Shown: in pieces, positions 1-7,898 of the stretch
Numbering within the stretch: the stretch's first letter is position 1
Layout: each line of letters begins with the position of its first letter
NCBI GenBank assembly: GCA_031550915.1
Contig: JAVBOF010000082.1
Coordinates: forward strand, 1 to 32,113
Direction: 5' to 3'
Origin: JAVBOF01 sp031550915
Lineage (GTDB): Bacteria; Bacillota; Clostridia; Christensenellales; MGBC116941
Length of the DNA stretch: 32,113 nucleotides
The notes under the pieces: model-generated
Database searches by the model: none
The model's input: only the letters and a program-made list of their open reading frames with translations
Told to the model about the DNA's origin: nothing
Program-made: the position numbers and the translations under genes

Positions 1-1
1 A

Positions 2-118
2 TCTAACGGAGGCCTTTGTTCTGGCTTCATGGCCGCGGCAGGGGCTTTTGGAATTGAGCAGAAACCATCGGCGCTTGCGGGTGGTTTTTTGCTTATTATA
101 GACAGGGTGAAAAGATGA
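2..118 (+). CDS. C-terminal fragment of an unidentified gene cut by the window edge
   Basis: An open frame runs from the left edge to a TGA at 116-118, giving 38 residues rich in Gly, Ala and hydrophobic residues and ending in IIDRVKR. The stop overlaps the ATG of the next gene in an ATGA arrangement, which is typical of translational coupling and is the main reason to think the frame is real. The hydrophobic stretch could be part of a membrane protein, but I do not recognise the family. If it is coupled to the BMP-type lipoprotein it may belong to the same transporter or regulon; that is inference only. Confidence 0.45.
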   Translation, partial: SNGGLCSGFMAAAGAFGIEQKPSALAGGFLLIIDRVKR

Positions 119-1158
119 AAAAAGCTTTTATTATAGCTATATCTTTGATTTTGGTGTTTTGCTGTATCGGATGCGGTAACAAAACGGCCGTCAACAAAAC
201 CGCGGACGACGAAAAAGGCTCTATACGTATTGGTGTTGCGTTTGAAAAGAGTACTATTGAAGGAATGTTTGGCCAAGCAATAGTGGCCAGTTTGAAGAAA
301 CTGGAGAAGGAAGCGGGCATCACAGCAGACACACTCGAGTGTAAAGATGATGACGACCAGATGCAGACAGTTGAAAAGCTTTTGGCGGATGGCAACAAAA
401 TTATTTGGGGTATGGGTGAGAGCTTTAAAAATCCTATGGTACGGGCTGCCGCAGATAATCCGGGCACGCGTTTTGCCGTTTTGAACGCATATGTTGAAAC
501 GCCGGGGAAGAATATCATCTTTGTTAAACCGGGAATTAACGAGACGGCGTTTTTAGCCGGCTGTCTGGCCGCAAAAATATCAAAAACCGGCAAGATAGGA
601 ATCATCGCTGGAAAGGATACAGAAGATACATTGACAGGTATCTTTGGATTCTATGCCGGAGTATTGACGACAAGGCCGGACATAGTTTTTGATGCGGCAT
701 ATGCCGAGGTTATGGATTATCCGGCAAAGGGCAGCGCCATGGCATGGCAGATGTATAACGATGGTTGCGACGTAATATACCAGTGCGCTGGCGAAACAGG
801 AAAAGGTTGTATTGAGGCGGCAAAAAAATGGAACAGGTATATCATATGTGGCGGCGAGGATATACAGGGCATGGAAGTGGATGAAAATATTATCGCCAGT
901 GCGCAGGAACACGATGGTAAGATCGTGGAAGACATAAATAAACAACTTTTGGATAACAGCCTTTCAGGCGGCCAGAACATTAAGTACGGATTATCTACCG
1001 GAGCGGTGGAGCTTGCGTTGAATGAAAAGCTTGTCCCTGCGGATATATCGGATTACCTTGAGGTGATGAAAGGCAAAATAATAAGCGGAGAGATAAAAAT
1101 CCCGTCCACTTCATTGGAGTTTGCATCCCAATACCCATATGTAGGGATCATGCATTGA
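115..1158 (+). CDS. BMP-family substrate-binding lipoprotein
   Basis: The 347-residue product starts with a lipoprotein signal: a basic N-terminus, a hydrophobic core and a lipobox with the modified Cys at residue 20. The mature part has the layout of the BMP/Med family of periplasmic-binding-type proteins, which bind nucleosides or related solutes outside the membrane for ABC importers. Supporting motifs are RIGVAFEKSTIEGMFGQA near the start, a GMGESF segment, GCLAAKISKTGKIGIIAG in the hinge region, and a CAGETGKG loop matching the family's GGTG-like turn. A purine-rich ribosome site (AGGGTGA) precedes the ATG, which overlaps the upstream stop. No ATP-binding or permease gene is in view, so it could also be a sensory or regulatory BMP protein. 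Its stop lies one base from the stop of the convergent neighbour. Confidence 0.82.
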   Translation: MKKAFIIAISLILVFCCIGCGNKTAVNKTADDEKGSIRIGVAFEKSTIEGMFGQAIVASLKKLEKEAGITADTLECKDDDDQMQTVEKLLADGNKIIWGMGESFKNPMVRAAADNPGTRFAVLNAYVETPGKNIIFVKPGINETAFLAGCLAAKISKTGKIGIIAGKDTEDTLTGIFGFYAGVLTTRPDIVFDAAYAEVMDYPAKGSAMAWQMYNDGCDVIYQCAGETGKGCIEAAKKWNRYIICGGEDIQGMEVDENIIASAQEHDGKIVEDINKQLLDNSLSGGQNIKYGLSTGAVELALNEKLVPADISDYLEVMKGKIISGEIKIPSTSLEFASQYPYVGIMH

Positions 1159-1159
1159 T

Positions 1160-1720
1160 TCAGAACTGTGCAGCCTCAACATATCGATACTCAGCGTTTA
1201 ATCTGCAAATATAATCGAAAATCTCCCTGTGTAAATTATCCGCCATCACATTTATGGACATTTTATCTATCTCACCGGCAGTGTAAAATATGAGGTCGGC
1301 ATATTGCTCATAAAATGCATTGCGATCTTTTATCATGTAATCGATCTCTGCGATACTCTTGCTCATTAGGAAGGAGCGCCTGCTTGCCCTTTCGATAATA
1401 TCCTCCAAGGGGGATTTTAACAAGACCACTATGCCTATATCGCAAAGTATCTTCATATTAGCTTCGTCTAACGCGATGCCTCCGCCGCAGGAGATGACAG
1501 TTTGGGTCCAATCATACATATTGGCAATTACCTGACGTTCCATCGCTTGAACATAAGATTCGCCATGCCACGAGAGCAAAATCGGCCTTCCGGTACCTTG
1601 TTTGTTGTCCAGAGCGGTATCGGTGTCAAAGAAACGCATATTGGTCTTTCGGGATAGCATATACCCCAGTGAAGACTTCAGCGTACCGATAAAGCCGATC
1701 AAAACAATATTGCTCTTCAT
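1160..1720 (-). CDS. Shikimate-kinase-like protein with altered active-site motifs
   Basis: A 186-residue protein with the shikimate kinase fold: an N-terminal P-loop, a DTD pair at residues 32-34, a CGGG shikimate-loop motif and a lid/C-terminal segment with R-N-A-F-Y-E-Q-Y-A-D. True enzymes phosphorylate shikimate with ATP in chorismate synthesis. Key positions differ here: the P-loop reads GFIGTLKS, so the Gly before the catalytic Lys15 is Leu14, and the GE..FR..E motif reads GESYVQAME, putting Gln58 where the substrate-binding Arg is expected. The frame is intact and ordinary in composition, so it is not an obvious pseudogene. It may be a weak or repurposed paralogue. No other aromatic-pathway gene is nearby. 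A GGTGGA ribosome site precedes the ATG. Confidence 0.75.
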   Translation of the reverse strand: MKSNIVLIGFIGTLKSSLGYMLSRKTNMRFFDTDTALDNKQGTGRPILLSWHGESYVQAMERQVIANMYDWTQTVISCGGGIALDEANMKILCDIGIVVLLKSPLEDIIERASRRSFLMSKSIAEIDYMIKDRNAFYEQYADLIFYTAGEIDKMSINVMADNLHREIFDYICRLNAEYRYVEAAQF

Positions 1721-1818
1721 ATTCCACCAACTTTGATGTTTAAGCTATATATTAAAGTAAATAATTATCCTAATATTTGACCAAAGCACAGTGATATTAC
1801 ATTATTCAACACAAACCG

Positions 1819-2400
1819 CTATTTTCCTTTTTCTTTGTCCTCCGGGAAATCGTCCCCAACGGGTTTTATCAAACGTTTTCTGATCCTGTTGTAATAAAAA
1901 TGTATAAGACCGGAAAACACTATATCATAAATCACATATACGGCTTCTGCCCCAAGAACCAGGCCCCATATAGGCAATGCTAGCTCAGCAGTGCTGAAAA
2001 GAACTGCCTTAGCCAGAAAATATGTCGCAAAAATACATATATTAAAATATATAAGCTTAAATATCCAGCACAAAACATTGTTGGATATATGCTTTTCTAA
2101 CAAGTATTTCCCCAGGCCATAATGCCCAAAAAACAAAACAAAAGGCAAAACGGCGATCTTGTTCGGTATAATCAGCAAACCCAACAGCGACGTTGCAATA
2201 AACTGCAGGGCACTGAACCCAACCTCATCCTCCGAAGCCAAGCCGGCTATAAAAAGGGAGCTGATCGCGTATGCTCCCAGTTTACCCGCGGGCAATATAG
2301 AAGCCACAAAAAGCGTTATAACTGCTAAAGCCGTAAACATTGCTGTTAAAGTCAGCCTTGTGGTATTGTTTATATAAGTCGAGTTATATTTTTGCCTCAT
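1819..2400 (-). CDS. ECF-transporter S-component-like membrane protein
   Basis: A 193-residue hydrophobic protein with about five or six membrane segments and a charged cytoplasmic tail ending KEKGK. The N-terminal stretch TRLTLTAMFTALAVI followed by a Pro- and Gly-containing second helix resembles the small S subunits that give energy-coupling-factor vitamin importers their specificity. The substrate cannot be read from sequence and no EcfA or EcfT gene is in the window; shared ECF modules are usually encoded elsewhere. The start lies seven bases after the stop of the J-domain gene with no clear ribosome site of its own, so it is probably translated by coupling. Confidence 0.55.
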   Translation of the reverse strand: MRQKYNSTYINNTTRLTLTAMFTALAVITLFVASILPAGKLGAYAISSLFIAGLASEDEVGFSALQFIATSLLGLLIIPNKIAVLPFVLFFGHYGLGKYLLEKHISNNVLCWIFKLIYFNICIFATYFLAKAVLFSTAELALPIWGLVLGAEAVYVIYDIVFSGLIHFYYNRIRKRLIKPVGDDFPEDKEKGK

Positions 2401-2407
2401 CTTATGA

Positions 2408-3013
2408 TCAACAGCAGGGTATCAGGTCGCCGCCGCAGCATTCACAGCAACAATCAGCGCAGTATAGTCCGCCGCAAATCTTGCATGCGTCGTTACCGCC
2501 CATACCCGACTGCCTATATCCTCCCCTGTATGAGTAGTTCATATTGTTCAGGCTGTTATACGCATTCACGTATTCGCTGTTGGATGGTTCAGCCTGGGCG
2601 GCCCGCGCCATATGCTCCCTTGCTCTGTCATATTGTCCTTGCCTCAAATAGATAACACCTTGCAGATAGTTCCATTCGGCGCCCCTGTCCGAGCTTGCGT
2701 TAAGCGCTTGCTGAGCTGCGGAAAGATTGTTTTGCTGCAGGTACATCCTTACACGGCTAAAGGCCTCAGAGGATGATGAATAACCATATTTTGAGGAGCT
2801 GTGGCTATCGTAGGATGAGCCATTTGCCCCATGTAACTTACACAATTCGTCATAAGCTTCATTTATCTGCTTTAGTTTATCCTGCGCCAGGTCTGAAAGC
2901 GGATTGTCTTTGTATTTATCGGGATGATATTTTTTTACCAGGTCTTTGTAAGCCTTCCTTATTTCATCTAATGAGGCGTTTTCTGATACTCCCAAAACCT
3001 CATAGGCGTTCAT
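2408..3013 (-). CDS. J-domain protein with a Cys-rich C-terminus
   Basis: The 201-residue product begins with a J domain (residues 1 to about 65) containing HPD at 30-32, the tripeptide that stimulates Hsp70 ATPase. A Ser/Tyr-rich linker follows, then a helical TPR-like repeat region (about 85-150) and a tail with nine Cys (CKICGG, YCADCCCECC, IPCC). It lacks the DnaJ zinc-finger and substrate domains, so it is a specialised co-chaperone, not DnaJ. I chose the ATG at 3013 because AAGGAGAA lies upstream; a start further out would add 11 residues with no site. It sits 76 bases downstream of the DUF5685 gene. The Cys tail could bind metal; that is inference. Confidence 0.8.
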   Translation of the reverse strand: MNAYEVLGVSENASLDEIRKAYKDLVKKYHPDKYKDNPLSDLAQDKLKQINEAYDELCKLHGANGSSYDSHSSSKYGYSSSSEAFSRVRMYLQQNNLSAAQQALNASSDRGAEWNYLQGVIYLRQGQYDRAREHMARAAQAEPSNSEYVNAYNSLNNMNYSYRGGYRQSGMGGNDACKICGGLYCADCCCECCGGDLIPCC

Positions 3014-3089
3014 CTTTTTTTGTTCTCCTTCCGGCAAGCACATCATCGGTCGTGTTAATAACGCCTGCCTTGAGTATATTGTACGTTAT

Positions 3090-3860
3090 TTATCGCATCC
3101 TGCGAATATCAAGCAGATCGTATTCCTGTTCTGCCCGTACAAGCGAATGTTCAAGCCCAAAAAGGATATCATCTTTCGCTTTTTCTTTGCCTTTTGCCTT
3201 ATATTTTATGGCATAAACATTATAGTTACCCTTTTTTATATCCTTATCCCAATCATCAAAAGCATCAAGCAGGTAGATCCATCTTCCGAGATTATATCCA
3301 AGCTGGCCAAGGATGCGTTTGTTCCCTTCACTGGCCGGCGCTTTTTCCAAAATGTCCTTCAAAAGCCTGGCAAAGCAATCCGAAACCAAGTCGGGTTCCG
3401 AGCAATTTTGCTTTTCAAACGCAGAAAGCTCCTTAAGTTGGGTCTCGATAACTTTCGCGCATTCCGGATAAAGCTTTTTTGCCTTTGAGTTCGCATGGGC
3501 TATTGCCACAGAAAACGCCGCGCCACCAGACTTTCTTTCATCATGCCAATCATCTAGCGCTTTACCCCTTGCCAACAGCACATTAATTGCTGCCGCGAAA
3601 TCAATATTTGCGTTGTTTGTTATTGCGGGCCTCTTATTCAGAGGATTCGCGACGCAACGTATGGGTTTCGCGCAAGGCTCATCATCACTCAATGAATCGA
3701 GCATGATTGCGAGAAAACAACAATCGTAGCTCAAAGCCAGTTTTGAAGCCTTACCGTAGTTCTCCCCAAGGGATTTACACAATCCGCAATAATACGCTCT
3801 AAATAGCTTGAATTCGCCAACTTTCAGCTCATCGACATATGGGCGGATATATCCAAACAT
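3090..3860 (-). CDS. DUF5685 family protein
   Basis: A 256-residue protein starting MFGYIRPYVDEL, the opening typical of the Firmicutes family DUF5685, whose function is not known to me. It is mostly helical, with Cys-containing motifs near the start (YYCGLCKSLG and YDCCFL) and another pair around CAKPIRC, a pattern suggesting metal binding. There is no signal peptide or membrane segment. GGAGG precedes the ATG at 3860 by six bases; an upstream TTG in frame is less likely. It is followed on the same strand by the J-domain gene, a pairing I believe recurs in Clostridia. Confidence 0.72.
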   Translation of the reverse strand: MFGYIRPYVDELKVGEFKLFRAYYCGLCKSLGENYGKASKLALSYDCCFLAIMLDSLSDDEPCAKPIRCVANPLNKRPAITNNANIDFAAAINVLLARGKALDDWHDERKSGGAAFSVAIAHANSKAKKLYPECAKVIETQLKELSAFEKQNCSEPDLVSDCFARLLKDILEKAPASEGNKRILGQLGYNLGRWIYLLDAFDDWDKDIKKGNYNVYAIKYKAKGKEKAKDDILFGLEHSLVRAEQEYDLLDIRRMR

Positions 3861-4070
3861 GCACAACCTCCGCCGTTTTGCAATCTGCTTAAAGTGCCGA
3901 ACGCATTTATTCTGTCCAGTATAATCCTATTTTTCATTCTACCATGATTTGTCGAAGATTAAAACTAAAATTTGCGTTTATTTTACAATATTTTGATTTT
4001 TTTTTAGTTTATGTACCAGTATATAGTATCTCTCATATTATATTTAGGATATGCGATCGGGGGAAGGGGA

Positions 4071-4514
4071 ATGGATTTTGATGCACGAGAGCTTTTAGCA
4101 AGGATAATTAAATGCGAAGCTCAAGGCGAAGGCGAGATAGGAATGAAGGCTGTGGCAACAGTTATCATGAATAGGGTTCAGGCTATTGAAGGCGAATATC
4201 TCCGAGTTGGGCAAGGCAGTATACACAACATCGTTAAACAACCGGGGCAGTTTACCTGCGCACAAGAGACTATCAACGAAGAACTAAATCCAAACAGCAT
4301 TTATACCAACGTACCTGAGCAGATACATTATGATATTGCGGATTGGGCTTTGGCGGGAAACAAAGTGCCAGGTCTGGAAAACGCGCTATGGTTTTATAGC
4401 CCACCTGGTGGCGGGGCGTGTCGACCCACTTTTCCCGCACTTTCAGGTAAGTTTATTGTGAGAATAAACAACCATTGCTTCTATAATCCCACAAGCCACT
4501 ACAAAAATACATAG
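4071..4514 (+). CDS. cwlJ: CwlJ-type spore cortex-lytic enzyme
   Basis: A 147-residue hydrolase_2-family (SleB/CwlJ) protein consisting only of the catalytic domain. Enzymes of this type degrade spore cortex peptidoglycan containing muramic-delta-lactam during germination. The presumed catalytic Glu is residue 16 in the KCEAQGEGEIG segment, and the C-terminal landmarks ALWFYSPPGGG and NHCFYNPT fit CwlJ. There is no signal peptide, as expected for CwlJ, which is made in the mother cell and deposited in the coat. The start at 4071 follows a GGGGAAGGGG run; the in-frame ATG 60 bases upstream has no ribosome site. The next gene resembles gerQ, the partner needed to localise CwlJ in Bacillus, where the two genes are also adjacent. 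Confidence 0.85.
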   Translation: MDFDARELLARIIKCEAQGEGEIGMKAVATVIMNRVQAIEGEYLRVGQGSIHNIVKQPGQFTCAQETINEELNPNSIYTNVPEQIHYDIADWALAGNKVPGLENALWFYSPPGGGACRPTFPALSGKFIVRINNHCFYNPTSHYKNT

Positions 4515-4532
4515 TTTTGGAGGAATTTTCTA

Positions 4533-4856
4533 ATGGACAGCATGCCAAACACAAACAATCAGATAGCCGTAAGGAGAGATGATTCAGAATTGCCGGAGAC
4601 ACTGGTAAACAAGATATACTTACCTGCTTTCATCCGGTCTATGATAAATAAAATCGTGAAGGTCTCCTTTCTTATTGGCGCAAATACCCTGGTATATAAG
4701 GTAGGCAGATTGACTGATGTCGGGTCGAACTATATCGTTCTAAAGTCTCTTTTCAGCGATAATATGTTGGTAGGGGATATGTATTCGATCAAATTTATCA
4801 ATGTAATCAATTCACCAATGGCAGCCGATTTTTCGGAAAAAAGCGAGATGGTATAA
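4533..4856 (+). CDS. gerQ: GerQ-like spore coat protein
   Basis: A 107-residue protein 18 bases downstream of cwlJ with its own GGAGG site. Its core (about residues 35-95) follows the GerQ pattern: a P-x-x-I-x-x-M-I-N helix, a strand with V-K-V-S-F-L-I-G, then VGRLTDVGSNYIVLKS and a closing YSIKFINVI strand. GerQ is a coat protein required for CwlJ localisation and is cross-linked by transglutaminase in Bacillus. The Gln-rich N-terminal part of Bacillus GerQ is absent, so cross-linking may not apply. The assignment rests on core pattern plus neighbourhood. Confidence 0.62.
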   Translation: MDSMPNTNNQIAVRRDDSELPETLVNKIYLPAFIRSMINKIVKVSFLIGANTLVYKVGRLTDVGSNYIVLKSLFSDNMLVGDMYSIKFINVINSPMAADFSEKSEMV

Positions 4857-4954
4857 ACATCGATTTCGTGACCCGATACCGTCACGGTTTTGCTCCTTGT
4901 CATATGGATAAAAAAACAAATATTGTCAACACTATTGTTGGAAAGGTGTTGACT

Positions 4955-5215
4955 ATGATAAAAATCAATCCATTGAACGAGATAAGGGATAGCCTAAGCG
5001 ATAGGCATGGGTGCAGAATAGTACTGCGTGAAAATGGTGGTAGAAGAAAAAGCAAGGAGCATATCGGGGTATTGGAAAGGACGTATGAAAGTATCTTTAC
5101 GGTATCGGTGGAAGATGCCGGAGAGATGCGTCTGCTTTCCTATACCTATAGCGATATCCTGACCAAAGCTGTCGAGCTGTTTTTAAAAGAACCGGATGCG
5201 AGTATTGCAGAATAA
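4955..5215 (+). CDS. veg: Veg family protein
   Basis: An 86-residue protein matching Veg: the RDSLSDRHGCRIVLRENGGR core, the RRKSKEHIGVLERTYESIFTV strand pair and a YTYSDILTKAVEL segment near the end. In Bacillus, Veg is a small abundant protein linked to biofilm matrix expression, and its gene lies near ispE, as here, although here ispE is convergent. The ATG at 4955 is chosen because GGAAAGGTG precedes it and because it gives the usual Veg length; a longer frame starting 87 bases earlier lacks a site. Confidence 0.85.
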   Translation: MIKINPLNEIRDSLSDRHGCRIVLRENGGRRKSKEHIGVLERTYESIFTVSVEDAGEMRLLSYTYSDILTKAVELFLKEPDASIAE

Positions 5216-5331
5216 AAAAAGACCAGTTTGCCGCGCTCCAACAGCTCTGGATATATGCACAATATATTTTTCTTTGCTCTGCGCGCTGCTTCTGATCATC
5301 TTTAAGATAATGCTACTCGCATCCTTGTTGA

Positions 5332-6168
5332 TTAGACAGTTGTACAGGGACAGGCCCAAAACACCTTGCCGGAGATGCTTTCATATGCATAGTTCAGGGC
5401 CTTTTCCGTCTCGAAAAGGCCGATGACCGACGATCCACTGCCGGTCAAGCTGGCATTCAGGGCCCCATTTTCCGACATTATCCGCATAATTTCGGTGATG
5501 CCCGGGCAAAGCTTTTCTGCAGTGCGCTGAAAGGCATTGCCCATGTTTTGTGCCAAAAGGGCAGTATCTCCGGATTCTATAGCACAGCAGATATTATCTA
5601 TATCGTTCGGTGATCCATACGTTGCGGATTTGAAAGCCTCGGCGGTATTCACGCCTCCGTTTGGTTTCGCAACCAGAACAAAGAACCTGTGTTTACAGCT
5701 TATAGGCGTAAGGACGTCGCCGATACCCCTCGCCCTTGCAGCAGAGGTTTGAAGGCAAAAAGGGACATCGGCACCAAGTTTTTTACCCAGACCTGTCAGA
5801 TCATCTTGGCTCATAGCGCAGTATCTCGCGTTAAGACCGCGTAATACTGCGGCCGCGTCAGCGCTGGCACCTGCAAGCCCCGCCTGCATGGGTATGCGTT
5901 TTTCTATGAGTAGCATAAGCGAAGGGCGTATCCCCGACTGTTTGTAATAGCTTTCGGCGGCTGTATATGCAAGGTTATCCCGCCCGCAAGGTAAGGTGGA
6001 GGGAGATGAAACAACGCTGATGCCGTCTTCGTCATCAAAGCCAAAGAAAAGCGTATCATGCAGAGATATAAGCTGCATAACGCCATCCAATTCATGGTAG
6101 CCGTCGTCCCGCTTATACAAAACGTTTAAACCCCAGTTTATCTTTGCGTGCGCGTCGATCTTTATCAT
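5332..6168 (-). CDS. ispE: 4-diphosphocytidyl-2-C-methyl-D-erythritol kinase
   Basis: A 278-residue GHMP kinase that phosphorylates the 2-hydroxyl of CDP-methylerythritol in the non-mevalonate (MEP) isoprenoid pathway. It begins MIKIDAHAKINWGLNV, the usual IspE opening with the AKIN substrate motif, followed by RDDGYHEL. The ATP-binding loop reads IPMQAGLAGASADAAAVL and the C-terminal motif LTGSGSSVIGLFE. The frame is open for 38 more codons upstream, but those bases form the structured element described separately and the family start fits 6168, where AGGG lies just upstream. A TATAAT box also sits six bases before the ATG. The next MEP enzyme in this window, ispF, is at 30757-31275. Confidence 0.9.
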   Translation of the reverse strand: MIKIDAHAKINWGLNVLYKRDDGYHELDGVMQLISLHDTLFFGFDDEDGISVVSSPSTLPCGRDNLAYTAAESYYKQSGIRPSLMLLIEKRIPMQAGLAGASADAAAVLRGLNARYCAMSQDDLTGLGKKLGADVPFCLQTSAARARGIGDVLTPISCKHRFFVLVAKPNGGVNTAEAFKSATYGSPNDIDNICCAIESGDTALLAQNMGNAFQRTAEKLCPGITEIMRIMSENGALNASLTGSGSSVIGLFETEKALNYAYESISGKVFWACPCTTV

Positions 6169-6195
6169 ATCCCTATTATACAATAAAAAATGGCA

Positions 6196-6316
6196 ATAAA
6201 AAATAAGCCTACCGGGATAGGCAGGCTGTGAGCCGTTCAGTTGCCGGAGATGGACTTTGACAACCGGCTGCCTGGCAGCCATGGCTAAAAAGATACCTGT
6301 CCTGGTAGGCTTTGCT
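6196..6316 (-). ncRNA. Structured leader or intergenic RNA ending in a terminator, family unknown
   Basis: Between the sipL-like gene and ispE, read on the minus strand, lies a roughly 120-base element closed by a perfect nine-pair helix (6304-6312 with 6205-6213) followed by an A and six Ts, the form of an intrinsic terminator. Inside is a second helix, AGGaCAGG (6296-6303) with CCTGCCT (6219-6225, one bulge), then a GC-rich interior. The interior holds a near-perfect palindrome at 6266-6280, possible GCCGGTTG with CAAC/CGGC pairing, and a GGCT-CAC-AGCC hairpin. This is far larger than a simple terminator. Fragments recall several riboswitch cores, but none fits overall. It could be a cis-regulator of ispE, a stand-alone RNA or a small mobile repeat. 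Confidence 0.5.
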
Positions 6317-6331
6317 TATTCGGGGATTCTA

Positions 6332-7861
6332 TCAGTGCATACTGTATGGACGAAAGAGAAGCAGCTTCTTTCCTTCCAAATCATCGTCCCTGCCTATGTC
6401 ATTATATTTTAAAAGGCTTTCAATTGTGGTATTGAAGCGCTTGGCTATACTCCAAAGGGTTTCATCTTTGCCTGCAAAGTAGATGATCAATCCGCCCTGC
6501 GCAACGGGGGTAGGACCGCTCTGGTTTATTCCGGATACATAGCGGTACTTGCCTTCGGTACATGCTAGCGCGTTGATGTCAAGCGTTATGCGTACCTCCA
6601 ATTCTGTTCCGGTTCCGGTTGCTGACGAAGCATCCATATTTGCGTCCAGGGTCAGAAGCATGTTTTCATCTACACCATCGGCATCCATCTCTACACCGAA
6701 TGGCACATCGGCGGAAAAGCTGTTCAAATTCCCATCCCGGCAGAGATAGATTATCCGCGAAACGATTATGCCCTCTATTGCGATCTTTCCTTGCAAGGCA
6801 TATTCGTTTACGATCAACGGCCTTGCGTATATCATCAAAACCCTTCCGACCGGAGGCATCCCGTCCGGCAGAGATACTGGTTCGCGGACCGTACATTTAC
6901 CCTGGCAACGTACGCATGGCTTTTTAAGTTCTATGGTGTTCGTTTCGAGTTCCAAAACCATAGAGGGGGAATAGGCATCCGTAATCAGATCATATTCCTG
7001 TATAGTGCTGACTTCGATATCTATACTTAAAATGATTTCAGCGTTCAAAAGTCCTTCCGTTTCAGGTGCGATGGTTATGAAAGATTCTTTGACTTTAGCG
7101 GAACCGTTTATACCGACGCTTTCCGTTGGGATATCGATGTTTATCATCTGCTCAAAGGGGATTATATTATTAGCTTGCCAAAGCTGCGTTTCGCCATCGG
7201 CGCAATAAGCCGCGGTGATCTTGATCTCGCCCTCAACAATAATTTTGCTTCCATCGGGGATGATCCTTTTGATCCTTGCGTATGCGTTGCTCCAGAGTAT
7301 CTCGCGCGGCGGAGGCATGCCTTGCGGAAGCCGGACATCCTCACGGATGACAAATCCGGCGGAATTTTTTGAGACCGTCCTCGGTATATCTGCTTTAACG
7401 GAAAGAGTTTGGATATCATCTATACCCTCCATGCCCTGCACAGCGCAAAGTGCCTGCTTTTTATTTGCAATGGATTCGATATCCACAATTGCCTTCACTT
7501 GCATCCTGCGGTTATCTAGCAGGGTATATTCTACCTGTGCCATCGTAGGATTTATTTCGGCGCTCATACCTGGTTCCAAACCGTCCATATCTACACTGTG
7601 ACGGAAGTTCGAGATGGATTCAAAACCATATATATTTCCCTGTGCACACGCGTAAGCGATGCGGAACGAAACGGTGCCTTCCAGCATTAGACGGTCTTCC
7701 AGCACTTCCCAATTCCCCATGTTTACCATGCCATCCACCGATAGGACTAAAGCTATATCCGGTTTGCCGACAGGGGGTGAAACCTCGCCATCGACAAGCG
7801 CCTGTGTATTTGCACACCCAGCCATGCGTTCTATGTATACCTCATCCAGTATATAAGACAT
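6332..7861 (-). CDS. sipL: SipL/SpoVID-type spore coat morphogenetic protein (DUF3794 and LysM)
   Basis: A 509-residue protein with three DUF3794-type beta-rich repeats (roughly residues 30-140, 180-290 and 325-430), each showing the pattern of a hydrophobic strand, an EG.. turn and a Y.C.DG or Y.C.QG turn. A C-terminal LysM domain (about 455-505) includes DETLWSIAKRFNTTIESLL. This architecture and length match SipL of Clostridioides difficile, which binds SpoIVA through its LysM and anchors coat and cortex assembly on the forespore. GGAGG lies eight bases before the ATG. A candidate mother-cell promoter is upstream. It is followed by the structured element and ispE. A related DUF3794 protein of unknown role remains possible. 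Confidence 0.78.
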   Translation of the reverse strand: MSYILDEVYIERMAGCANTQALVDGEVSPPVGKPDIALVLSVDGMVNMGNWEVLEDRLMLEGTVSFRIAYACAQGNIYGFESISNFRHSVDMDGLEPGMSAEINPTMAQVEYTLLDNRRMQVKAIVDIESIANKKQALCAVQGMEGIDDIQTLSVKADIPRTVSKNSAGFVIREDVRLPQGMPPPREILWSNAYARIKRIIPDGSKIIVEGEIKITAAYCADGETQLWQANNIIPFEQMINIDIPTESVGINGSAKVKESFITIAPETEGLLNAEIILSIDIEVSTIQEYDLITDAYSPSMVLELETNTIELKKPCVRCQGKCTVREPVSLPDGMPPVGRVLMIYARPLIVNEYALQGKIAIEGIIVSRIIYLCRDGNLNSFSADVPFGVEMDADGVDENMLLTLDANMDASSATGTGTELEVRITLDINALACTEGKYRYVSGINQSGPTPVAQGGLIIYFAGKDETLWSIAKRFNTTIESLLKYNDIGRDDDLEGKKLLLFRPYSMH

Positions 7862-7898
7862 TCAATTTACCTCCCCGAATAGGTTATTCCTTACCTTA

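Noticed and set aside
580..980. Minus-strand open frames inside the BMP lipoprotein gene
   Set aside because: These are shadows of a well-supported forward gene, with unnatural amino acid composition.
4011..4070. Longer CwlJ start with a hydrophobic leader
   Set aside because: No ribosome site precedes 4011, and CwlJ lacks a signal peptide; the start at 4071 has a strong site.
5196..5426. Small open frame after veg
   Set aside because: It overlaps the veg end and the ispE end on the other strand and has no ribosome site; the composition looks non-coding.
6169..6282. A 38-residue N-terminal extension of IspE
   Set aside because: It is encoded by the hairpin element, has no ribosome site, and IspE proteins start at the AKIN region.
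6196..6316. Assigning the ispE leader to a c-di-GMP-I, NiCo or cobalamin riboswitch
   Set aside because: Only short words match. The 5' half of the c-di-GMP aptamer is absent, the NiCo P3 cannot form, and the cobalamin spacing is wrong.
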